Shown piece after piece: positions 46,501-58,100 of a DNA stretch of 64,000 nt. A program made the position numbers and the translations under genes. Each line of letters opens with the position of its first letter. Positions within the stretch are counted from its first letter, which is position 1. The stretch comes from Coprinus comatus. Lineage: Eukaryota; Basidiomycota; Agaricomycetes; Agaricales; Agaricaceae. The notes below the pieces were generated by a model. It was not told the DNA's origin. It worked only from the letters and a program-made list of their open reading frames with translations, and did not search any database. The stretch covers positions 124,001 through 188,000 of the forward strand of contig JAWPGT010000043.1 in the NCBI GenBank assembly GCA_034638255.1, read 5' to 3'.

Positions 46501-47287
46501 TTGTTCTTAAATTTGATCCATGATGGTTGACTGACACTATGTAATGTTCATGAGTTCAGTCAATGGATCATTCACATAATCACATTTCACTTCAAGTCCT
46601 GGAAACATACTATGCATATTCTGTTGAACTATTATTAGTTCTTCCATGACATTCTCTAATGGCATTACACTAGATGAACATGTGACTCAATATGTTCTTG
46701 CACAGACCATTGCATTAATGTATATAAACCTTGTAGTAGTTGCATTATATACTTAAGTTCTTTCTACCTAAACAACCACCCTCAGTAAGTCTAAGTCATA
46801 CCTACCTTAGCATACATGCTACGCTCTTGTTTTAACATATTCACCTTACAACATGTGGCCAAGAGAGTACAAAGGCTTCAGAGTCCATGATCAACATTTA
46901 TCATTCAATTGTGTGATCGTCACAGTATTTCTATCCTTGAGCGTAATGAGCAGCAGGGCCTATCTGTAATCCCATACATGTGTGTAAAATCACTTCTGTA
47001 TTGATGTCAGTCCAAGCTACTAGTGATTATGTAGGAGTGATTCCTTCACTGTGATATACTGTATTTTCTAAGTAATGGGATTCAAGGTGAGCCTACCCGC
47101 CATACCAGTACGGACCTTCATGCACATCTAAAAACAAGGAGAATACAGCACAAAAGTTTGAGATGTGTAATATTCTTCACCGAAGATAGCCACCATGTCT
47201 CTGCATCTTGTAAGTCCTTGTATTTCCCATCATACGTAACTGTTTCTAAAATATCATGCTGCAACTGTCTCTTCAATTCGATCAAAG
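43507..47287. other. Decayed, CpG-depleted repetitive DNA
   Basis: 3.8 kb without a recognisable gene on either strand. CpG is very rare: from about 44,018 to 44,687 there is none at all. TG and CA are plentiful, the expected products of CpG decay. A TGTTATGACC start near 45,213 resembles the first bases of gypsy LTRs, but no matching end or second copy was found. The open stretches at 45690-45907 and 46178-46455 have no domain. Confidence 0.5.
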
Positions 47288-47294
47288 CTTATGC

Positions 47295-48452
47295 CCAGTG
47301 AAAAAAGTATATCAGTATTCCTAACAATACCTGAGAAAATATGACTCAGATTTTCTTGGGTAGAGTTATGAGAAGTCATGAAATCCAGACACTTTTTGTC
47401 CTCATTTCATGACTTCTCATAACTTTACCTGACTTTTCCCATGGTAAAGTCAAAAGTTATGAGAAGTCATTTTCTATCCATACGGATAGGCATGGGTATG
47501 TAACAATACATCAGAAAACATCACATAATATGACACTAATATGATGAATTTCCACTTAATATGCCTCAACAAAATATGAGAATTTCCATGAGCTGACAAA
47601 TTATACTTATTATCACATTTATTATATATTATCTTATATGTATTTATATGTATTTATACTTGTTGTCATATTTATATATATTATAATTCTAATTATTATT
47701 AATTTAAAGTAATTAAAGCTGTTGTTGTTACCAGCTGGAATTGAACTTGGTATCTAATGACTATCTTATGTACAATAATACCGCTATACTACAAAGTTAC
47801 ATAAAATTTATGGCACTAGTACTATTATTAATATAAAACTCAATGTGACTTTGAGTTACACTGGTTGTTCCTGCTGGCTCATTACATACACCATACCACA
47901 TTCCACTGTCCAGAGGGAGGAAGTGGATAGAACGAAGAATAACAAACCTAAGTTTGAATGGCGAATATTTGGATGCATACATTTCAATGAACAAGGTTGA
48001 ATAGAAATGTTTGGTTCTGCTCGGAGGGTGTGAAGGGTGTGAAATTGGAATTGAGGTGCCAATACTGGTTCACAAAGCATGTATAAGGTATGTGATACTC
48101 GAACCAAACATATTATTTTATTTCTAATATACTCATTAACTAGTGCTAGACCTCTTTTGAATGTACTGTAATATATTTGTATATACCATCCTGCTCATTC
48201 GCATACATCTTGCATGCGAACATATCTATACCATCAAAACTTTTCAATTGTTTCCCACACTAATTACTCTCAATGACATCACAGGCAATATCTGAGATTA
48301 TATGAGTCTGATGCTAAACTCACGAAATCTGATATAATGTCAGATTTACTTAGATGTTCGACTCAAGTTTTCTTATAAATACTTATATTTTGTTTTTGGA
48401 CTCATGAATACTTACAAATAGTTATAAACACTCATATTTTTTTTTCACTGGG
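47295..48452. mobile_element. hAT-like non-autonomous element, copy 2 (1.16 kb)
   Basis: Same ends as copy 1 (CCCAGTGAAAAAA ... TTTTCACTGGG). It is flanked by a perfect 8-bp direct repeat GCTTATGC at 47288-47295 and 48453-48460; one base is shared with the terminus. Sequence identity to copy 1 is high, and nearly all differences are CpG in copy 1 against TpG or CpA here. The inner hairpin at 47364-47424 is perfect. No transposase is encoded. Confidence 0.85.
47735..47800 (-). other. tRNA-like promoter boxes inside the hAT-like element
   Basis: On the minus strand an A box (TAGTATAGCGG, 47781-47791) is followed after about 34 nt by GTTCAATTC (47738-47746), which fits the B-box core GWTCRANNC. 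The spacing equals that of a short tRNA. Stems no longer pair well. In copy 1 the A box carries a TA insertion. It is either a tRNA fragment captured by the element or an internal RNA polymerase III promoter. Confidence 0.45.
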
Positions 48453-48460
48453 GCTTATGC

Positions 48461-49257
48461 TTAAGCTTACACAACAACCCAAGGTACTGTTATATGGGAC
48501 CATCCCTCTTCCATACCCCAATAATTTCTATAGCGGTCTTGGAGCCGGGAATCATTCAGTGAGTGATTTATTCCACTCGTGCACAGGTGATGATTGGAGA
48601 GACTCCAACAAAATGCACACAAACTTTCAAAGCATAGCGGCTTCTCCCGAAATTGGTCACACGATTATTATTATCACCAGTCTCAGGATTTCTACCGGCT
48701 TTCCTTGCATCCTCTAAATCCTTCACTACCCCTGAGCCAGAAATCTCTTACAGTCTCAAGGATACACCACAATATCAAGCAAATCATAAACACCTATACT
48801 TATAGTAATGTACTGACATAGTATGCTGTTTGAAGAAACCAGTTGAAATAGATAACATACTACCAATGGAAACATGGTTGCCGGAATGGAAGATGTTCTG
48901 GTGGTAAAATAATTACTTGTGAACTTTTCATTCTTTTCCTGGCTTACTACTAGCTGCTTCTTTGTTCACAATGCTACATGCGAACCCAGAAAATAAGAGT
49001 AGATATGGATATCTGAGTCAGTGACTTCTGTTCAAGACAAAGATTACCCACTGGAAGTGCAGGTTTGTGACCAGATAATGACCTACTAGTTACGCTTCTT
49101 AAAACAGCCAAACCTCATGCTGACATTGTGGCAACAGTCTTTCTAATCTGATTAATTTGGTAATTGTTATCACTTGGTAAGTTAAAGCTAGAGATTAAGG
49201 TTATAAATTGCCAGCTGCGCACTAAGCTTTTAGCACCACCCCCTTCCTACTAGTCCC
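48461..49257. other. Intergenic, no gene recognised
   Basis: Flank of the hAT-like insertion. Short open stretches only. The last part is the putative promoter of the truncated PEP-mutase-family gene. Confidence 0.35.
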
Positions 49258-49580
49258 ATGACACCGTCTACTCCTTTGAAGTCGAGTACTCGCCTTCGGC
49301 AGCTCTTGAAAGGTTCAGAGCTGATCGTTCTTTTAATCTACCATCGATTTACGAAGTTGAAGTTGATTTGACAGGTAGCACCTGGTAAACAACTAAGATA
49401 CTCAAGAATGCTTATTACCAGAGTAGTCTTATAAACCTTCTAGGAGTCTACAATGGTATATCAGCCTGCTTGGCCCTCGAGGCAGGCTTTAACGTCATCT
49501 ACATGAGTGGCGCTGCCACCACCGCATCTATGCTGGGCCAACCTGATCTTGCAATAGCAACTCAGAATGATTTTGTCCAG
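49258..49580 (+). pseudogene. 5' fragment of a PEP mutase/isocitrate lyase family gene, with a 10-nt micro-exon
   Basis: Three exons (49258-49326, 49375-49384, 49444-49580) encode 72 residues: MTPSTPLKSSTRLRQLLKGS, then ELIVAPGVYNGISACLALEA and GFNVIYMSGAATTASMLGQP, then DLAIATQNDFVQ. This is the N-terminal strand-helix unit of the isocitrate lyase/PEP mutase superfamily (APGVYDGLSARLA... and G.GTTASRLGQPDL). The middle exon, GTAGCACCTG, supplies VAP and part of G. A further donor (GTAATA) follows at 49581, but the metal-binding segment and the rest of the barrel are absent. Retroelement sequence begins within about 170 bp. I read it as a gene cut off by insertion or rearrangement. Confidence 0.75.
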
Positions 49581-49598
49581 GTAATACACCTCAGTGAA

Positions 49599-49619
49599 GC
49601 ATCTGACGAAGTCAGATGC
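49599..49619. other. Perfect 9-bp hairpin
   Basis: GCATCTGAC-GAA-GTCAGATGC is followed by TTTTCTTG, just after the last exon of the truncated PEP-mutase gene. Role unknown; it may mark the boundary with the inserted retroelement. Confidence 0.5.
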
Positions 49620-49753
49620 GTTTTCTTGTAGAAAGAGTCACATGCCTCAAACAGCTCAGTCGCGTCTCACTTTAATTTTAATTCATCTACTACCATATGT
49701 CCTCGTTCTCACATCTGTGAAATCCATTTTCTTGCTAACTAATCCCTAAAAAC

Positions 49754-51532
49754 ATGCATCACCAATTCACCATGGAAGACAACAACACTACTTCAACCAA
49801 TGTAGGAACAAGACAGACAGAAAGTCAAGAAACTCACATGCAAAGGTTTACAAGACCACTATCTGCGCTTAACAAGAGACAACTACTCGACTTAGCAAAT
49901 TATATCGAACTCCCAGAAGAAGAGAACAATCCAAGACTCACAGTAGTCACCCTAAGAAGGAACATCAAGAACTATTTCAACGAAATTCCACAACTCAAAG
50001 AAAACCCAATATATACCAGACTCTTCCCAAGACCCAGGAGACCCAGCAGGCCTGCAGCCATCAGACCAAGAGCATCAAGAGCGAACATCACAGAACCTAA
50101 TCTGAGAAACTGGACACCCCACATTACACAAGGGCCTGCAGCCCCAACCACCGACCATTCCGAAGAATCCGAAGAATCCGAATGGGGAGGAATCCCCAAC
50201 AGCCCCACTTCGACCCATTCTAACTCGTTGACTGAGCTACCCCCGGAAACAACAAATACACCTCGTCCGACGAGAAGGGCCAACATACCTACCCGGCCCC
50301 AGAATCAGACGATGACTGGACAATCCATGGCGAACCAGGAAGTTCAAAATCAATATCAACAACCCCCCAATGTTCCCAACACAACACCATCCTTGGAGAA
50401 CAACCCAAGAGACCCATTTACAACACTGGGCAACCCCAGCAACAGATCCCAACACAAACCATCACCGAATGCAGGTACCTCATTAGGTGGTCCAACCCAA
50501 CCCTCTGACATTCCAAACTCCATGGATGCGAACTGTGAGTCAAATCCTCCTTTCTCGTTCATCCCATATTACACTGGAGCCCGTACGGGGGTAATCCAAA
50601 TGTCTACGGACCATTAGCCCATGGGCGATATTTTGTCTGCAGTACCTCATGTATTCAGCCTATGGGCCACAATAATATCACACATACATATATTGTACTG
50701 CATACGAGCAGATTATATCCCAGAACAAGGGATATGAAAATTACTATTTTCGAATGCACACATATACACGACCTACGAGGTCCTCCACCCCTTTACAAGG
50801 GTCAACAAACCCAACCACAGCTGTCCCCTTTATTCCCAATATACACCAATTTCAAAACCAAATTACTCATGAACTGTTCACAAACCAAATAGATATACCG
50901 CCCCATGATGTCAATGACAATGATGAACATATCGTCACCCAACACGAACAAAAAGGCTACATTGAATTTACACCTGGACAACAGTGTAATGATGCACCAG
51001 TGGAGATCCCCAATAGCATCTGGGCCAGATTCAGGAAAGGACGGGGCTGGGAAACACACATTCCCCTGACATATCTCACAGACAGAAGATGTCTTTCCAG
51101 AGCTACCAACCACGTCACCAGCCAAGATGTTCGCATGGACAACAATGGGAATCTCACATTGACGGACAAACCTCTCAATGAGGCAGAAGAGGAGAAACTG
51201 AGTTTTGAAGAGTGGCATCAAGCATGGAGCCATTTGTTATACATGATTAAATCCATGAACTCCCACAAATTGTATACAATGTGGATTGCCCACTTTGATC
51301 GCATACTCAGAGCTAACGACAAATCCCAAAATTGGGACATTTGGATAACATACGACATTGCTGTCAGAAAGCAAAGCCGTTGTAAGGGGACCTTCCTCAC
51401 CAACCCTTACACCAACACACCGACTACCAACCGATCCTCCGATGTTCCGACTTCCATCGGAACACCTCCTGACTTCACACTTTCACGACTTGCCCCCTCA
51501 CGTGACTCGTCCCCCATTGTTCCCATTGTCCA
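49754..51532 (+). mobile_element. Gag-like coding remnants of a retroelement (interrupted)
   Basis: Two long open stretches. 49754-50617 (287 codons) is hydrophilic and Pro/Asn/Thr-rich, with a leading helical part (LNKRQLLDLANYIELPEEE). 50754-51611 carries YIEFTPGQQCNDAPVEIPN and SFEEWHQAWSHLLYMIKSMN, a pattern seen in gag-like proteins encoded by fungal retroelements such as DIRS types. The two are in different frames with stops between 50,618 and 50,753, and no polymerase follows. The second frame runs into the putative LTR at 51,533, so the Ty3-type element probably inserted into it. Which order of retroelement it belongs to is uncertain. Confidence 0.45.
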
Positions 51533-51730
51533 TGTTACGACATCCCTCTGGACAATAGCTGACGTCTCTGTTTGTATAGTAGTATATATTGTGCATAGCC
51601 TGTGCGAGTGAATCCCCAACTCTTTCTCTTTGGATTCCTCGCTAGGTATGTTGTATCTGTTCTGTAATATGTTTCCAATCAAATATAACTTTGGATTCCT
51701 CACTAGTTGTTGGGCCGTTCGTCACCGACA
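51533..51730 (+). repeat. Putative 5' LTR of the Ty3-type element
   Basis: Begins TGTTACGACATCCC and ends CACCGACA (TG...CA), about 198 bp, placed just upstream of the gag start at 51853. It contains a short repeated word TTTGGATTCCTC(G/A)CTAG. No second LTR is in the window, so this is inferred from position and termini. Confidence 0.4.
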
Positions 51731-51852
51731 TGAGTCGCCCTTACAGAAGAAAGAGTTCTTCAAGAGGCTAGCATCGCTGGACAGAAGAGCCCTGTTCTCC
51801 ACAACAGAAGACTTCCCACCGACGCACCCCTCTATCCCTCACTCGCTAAACC

Positions 51853-53837
51853 ATGACCGATCCAGCACCGCCCCAGTCGACTTGGAATGAAATCGTTGAA
51901 GGCACCTTCCACGAGCTTCGGACATCGCTTGATGCTCTATGGCAGCGAGTAGAAGCTACCGAATCCACTTCTGCCACCACTGCCAATGTACTTGCCACCA
52001 TCACCGCCCAACTCTCCACACTCGTTTCGGCCTCTCAGACCACCCCTTCACCTGCTACCCCTGCGACGCCAGCTCCTCCATCTCCCCCCGAACATCCACG
52101 GACATTCCAAGGGCGAGTTGCTACGCCACCCAATTATGATGGTGACCGCAAGACAGGCCAGGCCTTCCTCAATGCCTGTAACCTGTACATCCGACTCTCA
52201 GGCGAATTCCAGTCGGACGAGGAAAAGATGCTCTGGGCCATGTCTTACATGAGGAGCGGTCGGGCTGCTACATGGACGGAAGAGATATTTCAGCTGGAAT
52301 CACAGGTCGGGAACTTGCCTTTTGAGGACTGGGAGGACTTCAAAACCCAGTTCAAGGCTCGCTTCTTGCCGATCGACGCCAAGTCGGAAGCGGTTATCAC
52401 ATTGGAAGGGGATACTTACTTCCAGAAAGATCGGACTTTGGAGGATTACCTGGACACCTTCAAAGCACTCATTTCAGCATCTGGGTACACCGACTGGAAG
52501 GTCACTGTTGTCAAGTTTCGTCAAGGTCTTCGCACCAACTTGGCCAACTCCATTGCCACTATGACCCTAGGCCGACCCTCCGACTCCGATCCTGATGGCT
52601 GGTATCGTGCAGCCACCCGCTTTGAAGCTTCCCAACTTGCCAATGTTGCATTCAAGGCAAATCATCGCCTGGTACCACCGCCAGCTCCCAGACCCATTTT
52701 TCACTCCTTCCCAAAACCCCCACCCCATCCAACTCCCCTGATTCCCCTACCAACATTCGCCCATGTAATGCCGACACCTGGGAACCCAACTCCGATGGAT
52801 ATTGACGCGTCCAAACTTTGTAACCTGACTCCTTCCACCTGCCACTGATGTAAGCAGCCTGGACACATCAAGGCAGAGTGCCCCCGACGCTTTGATGTCC
52901 GGCTCATGACCCTGGAAGAGAAGGATGAGTTGCTGATGAACCTGTTGGCAGAGAAAGATGCTGCCAATGTTGGAAGGCAGTCGGAAGGGTCAGTGGAAAC
53001 AGATACGCAGGATTTTCGGTAACTCAATCGGTGGAGGCCACGCCCCGATTGTCTAGTGTTAATAGGTTTTCTGTACTACCTGTAGAAGAAATAAACGAAA
53101 CTACTATTTCCCCACCTACACCCAAACCTATAGCCGTGTCCAAACCCCGCCGACCTCACTGGGAATGTCATTACCTCCCGACCCGGTATGTCATTTCATC
53201 CACTGCCCCCGCCAACGCTTTGAAACTGCCAATCGACCTTGAAACCACTGACACCGGAGTCTGATTTTCATCAGAAGCACTTGTGGACTCTGGTGCCACT
53301 GGTATCTTCATTGATCGGGACTTTGCTCGTCAACATAAGCTCACCACCCGCCGCCTATCACACCCAATCCCTGTCTTCAATGTTGACGGCACCCCGAACA
53401 AAGCTGGAGAAATCGCCGAAGTTGTCGATATGGTTCTCCGATACAAGAATCATTCCAAACGTGCAGTCTTCGCTGTCACCGGCCTTGGAAAGGAGTCCGT
53501 TATACTTGGCTATACTTGGCTCCGCGCACACAACCCCAAAGTCGATTGGGTAACAAAGGAAGTCAAAATGTCGAGGTGTCCGAGGACTTGCGAAGGTTGC
53601 CGACAGGAATACAAGGAGGAGAAGAAGTTCCAGGAGAAGGTGCTAAGGGTCTGCACTTCTGGACCTTTTCCAGTGCTTGTGGAAGAGGTGAATGAAGAAG
53701 AGGATGAAGAGTCGGAAGAAGGAGTTAGTTGGTCAGAATTGGAGGAAGGAGATCGGATTTTCGCTGCTATCCCTCGCTCATCAGTTCTTTCGGTTTCGGA
53801 ACAGATTTCAGCTACTGCATCAGTAAACCATATGTGA
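51853..53837 (+). mobile_element. Truncated Ty3-type retrotransposon: gag and aspartic protease only
   Basis: Gag (51853-52848) shows the capsid pattern FLNACNLYIRLSGEFQSDEEKM, WEDFKTQFKARFLPID and RTLEDYLDTFKALIS. It then reaches a C-x2-C-x4-H-x4-C zinc knuckle (around 52,843-52,884) in which the residue before the second cysteine is a TGA stop. Downstream a retropepsin (53283-53837) has the active site LVDSGATG and the flap/hydrophobic segment VILGYTWLRAHNPKVDW. A stretch rich in Glu/Asp follows, and the frame ends abruptly near 53,825, before any reverse transcriptase. Reverse transcriptase, RNase H and integrase are missing. The element is inactive. Confidence 0.85.
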
Positions 53838-54150
53838 ACTTATTCAACTTGATGGCTTTTTTTCTTAAAGTCAACTTGACTGGCTTATCTCAAGCTTGTG
53901 ATAAGTTTAAAAAAAGTACATCAAGTAACACAAGCTATAAGTTATTTAAATGTATAAGTTATTTAAGCCCATAAGACTTCAAGCTTCTAAGCCAAAAGTG
54001 TGTAAGGGTCTAAGATGCCCAAGTAAATATAAGTGTATAAGGGTCTAAGGGTTTAAGGTACCCAAGTAAATATAAGTATATAAGTGTTTAAACATTCAAG
54101 TCAGAAAGGTATATTAAGGGACTCAAGTTAGGTAAGTATCCCAAATAGTT
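53838..54150. repeat. Left subterminal-type repeats rich in AAGT/CTTGA words
   Basis: Degenerate short repeats: TATAAGTGTATAAGGGTCTAAGG, CCCAAGTAAATATAAGTATATAAG, TTATTTAAGCCCATAAG. They resemble, in inverted orientation, the stretch at 63,480-63,850 (for example TTTAAAAAAAGTACATCAAG here and the reverse complement of CTTGAGTCGACTTTTTTTAAG there). Likely the left end of the Plavaka-containing unit. Confidence 0.5.
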
Positions 54151-54189
54151 ACTTCGAGTTCTTTTTTTCTGGTAATATCATATTAGATA

Positions 54190-54900
54190 CTATAAATAAT
54201 CTCATTACTACAATAGTTTTACTTCTATCCTCCATCTTTATTCGACCTTACTCCATCCCAATTATCACTTATACTACCTAACTTTATCCTTATCATCATC
54301 TCTATTCTCTAAGTTCATTTTCGTCACCACTTCATTTATCACCTACCCATATCCTACATCCTTCTCTACTATCCTTGTCAACACCTCCATCATCATATTC
54401 TGATTCCTTACCACCACCTCCTCTATCTCCATCTTCGTTACCCCATTTTCGTCACCACTTCATTCATCATCTACCCATATTGTATCTTGATTCCTTACCA
54501 CCATCTCCTCTATCTCCATCTTCGTTATCCCATTTTTGTCACCACTTCATCCATCTTCTACTTTTATTACCACTTCTATTCTCATATCCTCATCACCATA
54601 TCAATTCTCATTACCATATCTATCCTCAATCCTCATTATTACCATAATCACATTTAACTCCAGCTTTATCACCTCGAAGTCCTCCGAATTCAACATTGTT
54701 ACTCCTCACTTTACCCAATCATCTCTAAATTCACCCCCATCACCATTTTATCCATCTTCATTACTCATGTTTTAATTTTCGCCACCACCACTCTTCCCTC
54801 CATTCCTATCCTTATTATATTTCACTCCTTGACCATCACCTCACCTTTTACTACTTCCCTTCTTCTCTTCAAAACTACATGATGATATCCAATATATCCA
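54190..54900. repeat. G-poor tract with imperfect tandem repeats
   Basis: The plus strand is almost free of G (roughly 3% by eye over 54,241-54,900; none from 54,539 to 54,662). Imperfect units containing CTCCTCTATCTCCATCTTCG followed by TTTTCGTCACCACTTCAT recur at about 54,415, 54,505 and partially at 54,320 and 54,535. The open stretches in it are composition artefacts. Confidence 0.7.
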
Positions 54901-55168
54901 TATCACCTTCCAACCCCAAACAAGTCTCCAATGATTTGTTTTAACCAATGTCATATAATTCCGATCAACAATAGCCTTCGCTCTCAACTGATAACAACCA
55001 CCTTCCTACAACTCCAACTACCTCTTCCTTTGACAACCACCATCTACAATACCATTGTATCCCCCCACCCTCCGAACCATGACAGAAATGTGATACCTAG
55101 GAGATATTTTGATGACGAATTGGTAATGATAGTATAGTTGCAGGAAGTAGAGTTGAAGAGAGAGGAGT
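54901..55168. other. 3' flank of the Plavaka transposase gene
   Basis: Spacer between the G-poor tract and the transposase stop codon. No gene. Confidence 0.35.
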
Positions 55169-58100
55169 TTATACTGCAATCTCAAATGCATGATGATCTA
55201 TATATTTGTTAACATAGAAATGGGACCAACGGTCTAAGACTTCATTGCTTGAAACACAACCATTAATACATTGATCTCCGAAAATGGGAACAAGATGTGA
55301 AGCCCGTAGAATGTGGGAGATAGGGATAATATATGCATTTTGAAAGAGTGTTTTCTTGACTATCCACATTCCTGTATTAGGATTAGGTTTGGAAAATGGA
55401 AAATGGTAGTTTGCGACAAGTGCACATTCATGTACATGACCATGGACAATGAAGGAGAATAGAAGCCAAACTCGTGCAACTATTAAACCACTTGATATCG
55501 TTTCAGCAGTTGGCTTTGTTTTGACGAAAACAGTATCATATCTTCCAGCACCACCACGCCAGTGTGGAAGAGCACGAATTCAGTCAGTTTTCATGGTTCG
55601 GGGGCCTGTAGAAGCTCCTGGAGCATAATATGTAGCCATTGCAGATGGATGGATTGACAATCGGATTCTTTCACATTCCCGGAGTGAAAGAGAGGGTTGG
55701 AAGGGGTGGAACTGGTTCATGTACTGGTGAATTTGGGAAGGAAGGGGAGCAGTGTCAATACGTGTTGCTAGGACTGAGAGAGGTAAAGATTTATCTATAA
55801 GTTTGAATTAATATTAATAATAATCATAAATGTAAATGTTACCTACATGTACAAGTCTTCGATAGAGTGATAACAGTATCACGTTTAGAAGAACATAAAA
55901 CTGTATTATTAACCTGTCTTTGTTGTATGTTATCTGAAGTTGAAAGTTCATAAGTTATTTATAAAAGATCAAATTATTAAAATCGTACTTGTGGTTTCCG
56001 ATAGCATTCCAACTTTGTTATATTTTGCACGTGCCTTACGGAGTTGATCGATACGAGTGTTTCTTTCTAAAATTTGGAGCAATGCTTGAAAACGATTGCT
56101 ACGTCGATATGGATCTTTTACAGCAGAGATATGTCTATTTTCCGTGATAGAAGAACATAGGCCATTAAGTGCACCAAATGCACGGATTGATGCACCATAA
56201 TGAACCATTGAGTGCTGTCGGGGTGGTATTGAGTCTTCTTTTCGGATACCAGAGGAGACGAAAATCTTGCGGTGTTCATGAAAGCGGACAAGTGCCAACT
56301 GTAGATTATTTAAGTCAGTCGAATCAATAATATCCTTACGAGCTATATAACAGAAGTCTAGAAAAGCACAAAGACATTGTACAATCTGAAGAGGAACATG
56401 TCCTTCAATAACAGCAAGATAAATCTTAGATTGTAATATTAGAACATGTGTTCGAGTTACTTATAAGTAGTACTCACCTTCATTAAAGCCTTCGAGTCAT
56501 CACCTGTCCACTGCTTAAAGCGGCGGCCTTGAGGAAAATGACGTAGTCCAGAAAAAGGAGGCATTTCCGAAACACTGAAGTTTATGATTAGTTAAGTAAT
56601 CTTGTGTTATTCAATTGTATGTACATACCGAGCATCAAGATCATCAATAATTATCTTCGCATTTTTCGGAGTATTATGGGCCGCAATGTATTTCTCAATC
56701 CATTTTATAATATGATCTTTGAAAACTCCCTTGATAATTTGGTGAAGCAAATCGGGGGAGATGAGTTCGTAGATGTCAGCACGTGGGAAGTCTTCTGTAA
56801 ATGGCTAGCAATATTGTGATTTGGCAAAGCTCATAAACGAGAGAGAATAACATGACACGTACTGCAATATCTGAAACAACTCCGTACTCAACCCATGCTT
56901 CCCCTACTTCCAGATTTGTAGCAACAGCAAGAGTATGTGCTAAGGTTCGTGGTGTAAAGGGACTATCTTCTGAAAAAGCAGGGTCGTGTTTTGGAAGTGT
57001 AAGACATCTAAGAGCAGGTGTAAGGTTGTATACTGCTAGTAAAAAGATAATAAAATACATACCTCGGACACCAATTTTGAACAATACTCGCAACCAAGCA
57101 TTGTTCAGGGTAATCTCCAATATATGGGCCAAGTCCAAATATAATTTTTCGGTAATATCCATCAGGACAGCGCATAAGAACAGGTGTGGTCATCCCATGT
57201 TTCAGTGGTTGAAGGATATGTGAAAGTGAAGTATGGAATATTTGCCGGAGGAATTTTCGAAATGCATCAGTATCACTATAGTGAGTTTCAGCTTTTTAGA
57301 GATATTTAGCTCAAAGTTCATTATACAATGGGTTTTTATAACTTACTTTTTACATTTGCAAGGAATCCTATAAGAACAAAACCATCATGGCTAACGCGCC
57401 ATGCTGAATTTGTAAGATTTCCGATAGAGAGATATAATGGCCAAAATGTATTGTTTCCAGTAGCAACAGAGACCATAGTCTTGTCACTACTGAGAATAAT
57501 TGGAACAAATGTTGAGCCAGTTGTGTTGGGATCTTCGCCAATAATATTCTAGTATACATAGAAATAATAAGTATAAAATATTTTAAATAATCAATTAGTT
57601 GGAATAAAACTTACAGCTTGACGCCAGGACCAGTCACCAGACATAAAATCTCCAAATCGATGGTTATTGTCGCCCTCATATTCATGATAAGGCTGATAAT
57701 CAATTTCACCATCAAAGTCAGGATTATCAAGGATATTCCGCACAACTTCATATGGATTTCGATAGTAAACTTCAACATCTTGATCCATCCATGGTGGTTT
57801 TGGACCACGAGCAGGAACTTCTCCTTGATATTTGAAGTTGAATTTCTGCCATTTGAGGTTGTCGTAGGGTATTTTATCAATGGTGTTTCGAAGTTCTCGA
57901 TAATTTTTGAATGGTGAAGCATTAGATGCTGATTGGTTCCAAAGTTTGAAGAGTGTATCTGCCTCGCTCGCCGACATTTGACTTTTCCGGAAGATGAAAT
58001 CAGCAGTCTCAAACTGAACTTCATCCCGAAATGGATACCAATCTCCAATTGGATGAGGATCGGGGCTAGGAGGAGCACCTTCTGATACTGGGGTCCCTTG

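Noticed and set aside
51358..51703. Open frames over the putative LTR
   Set aside because: Overlap the LTR and the tail of the gag-like remnant; no independent evidence.
54375..54775. Open frames in the pyrimidine-rich tract (Ser/Pro/His/Leu-rich)
   Set aside because: Low-complexity translation of G-poor repeats; not a protein gene.
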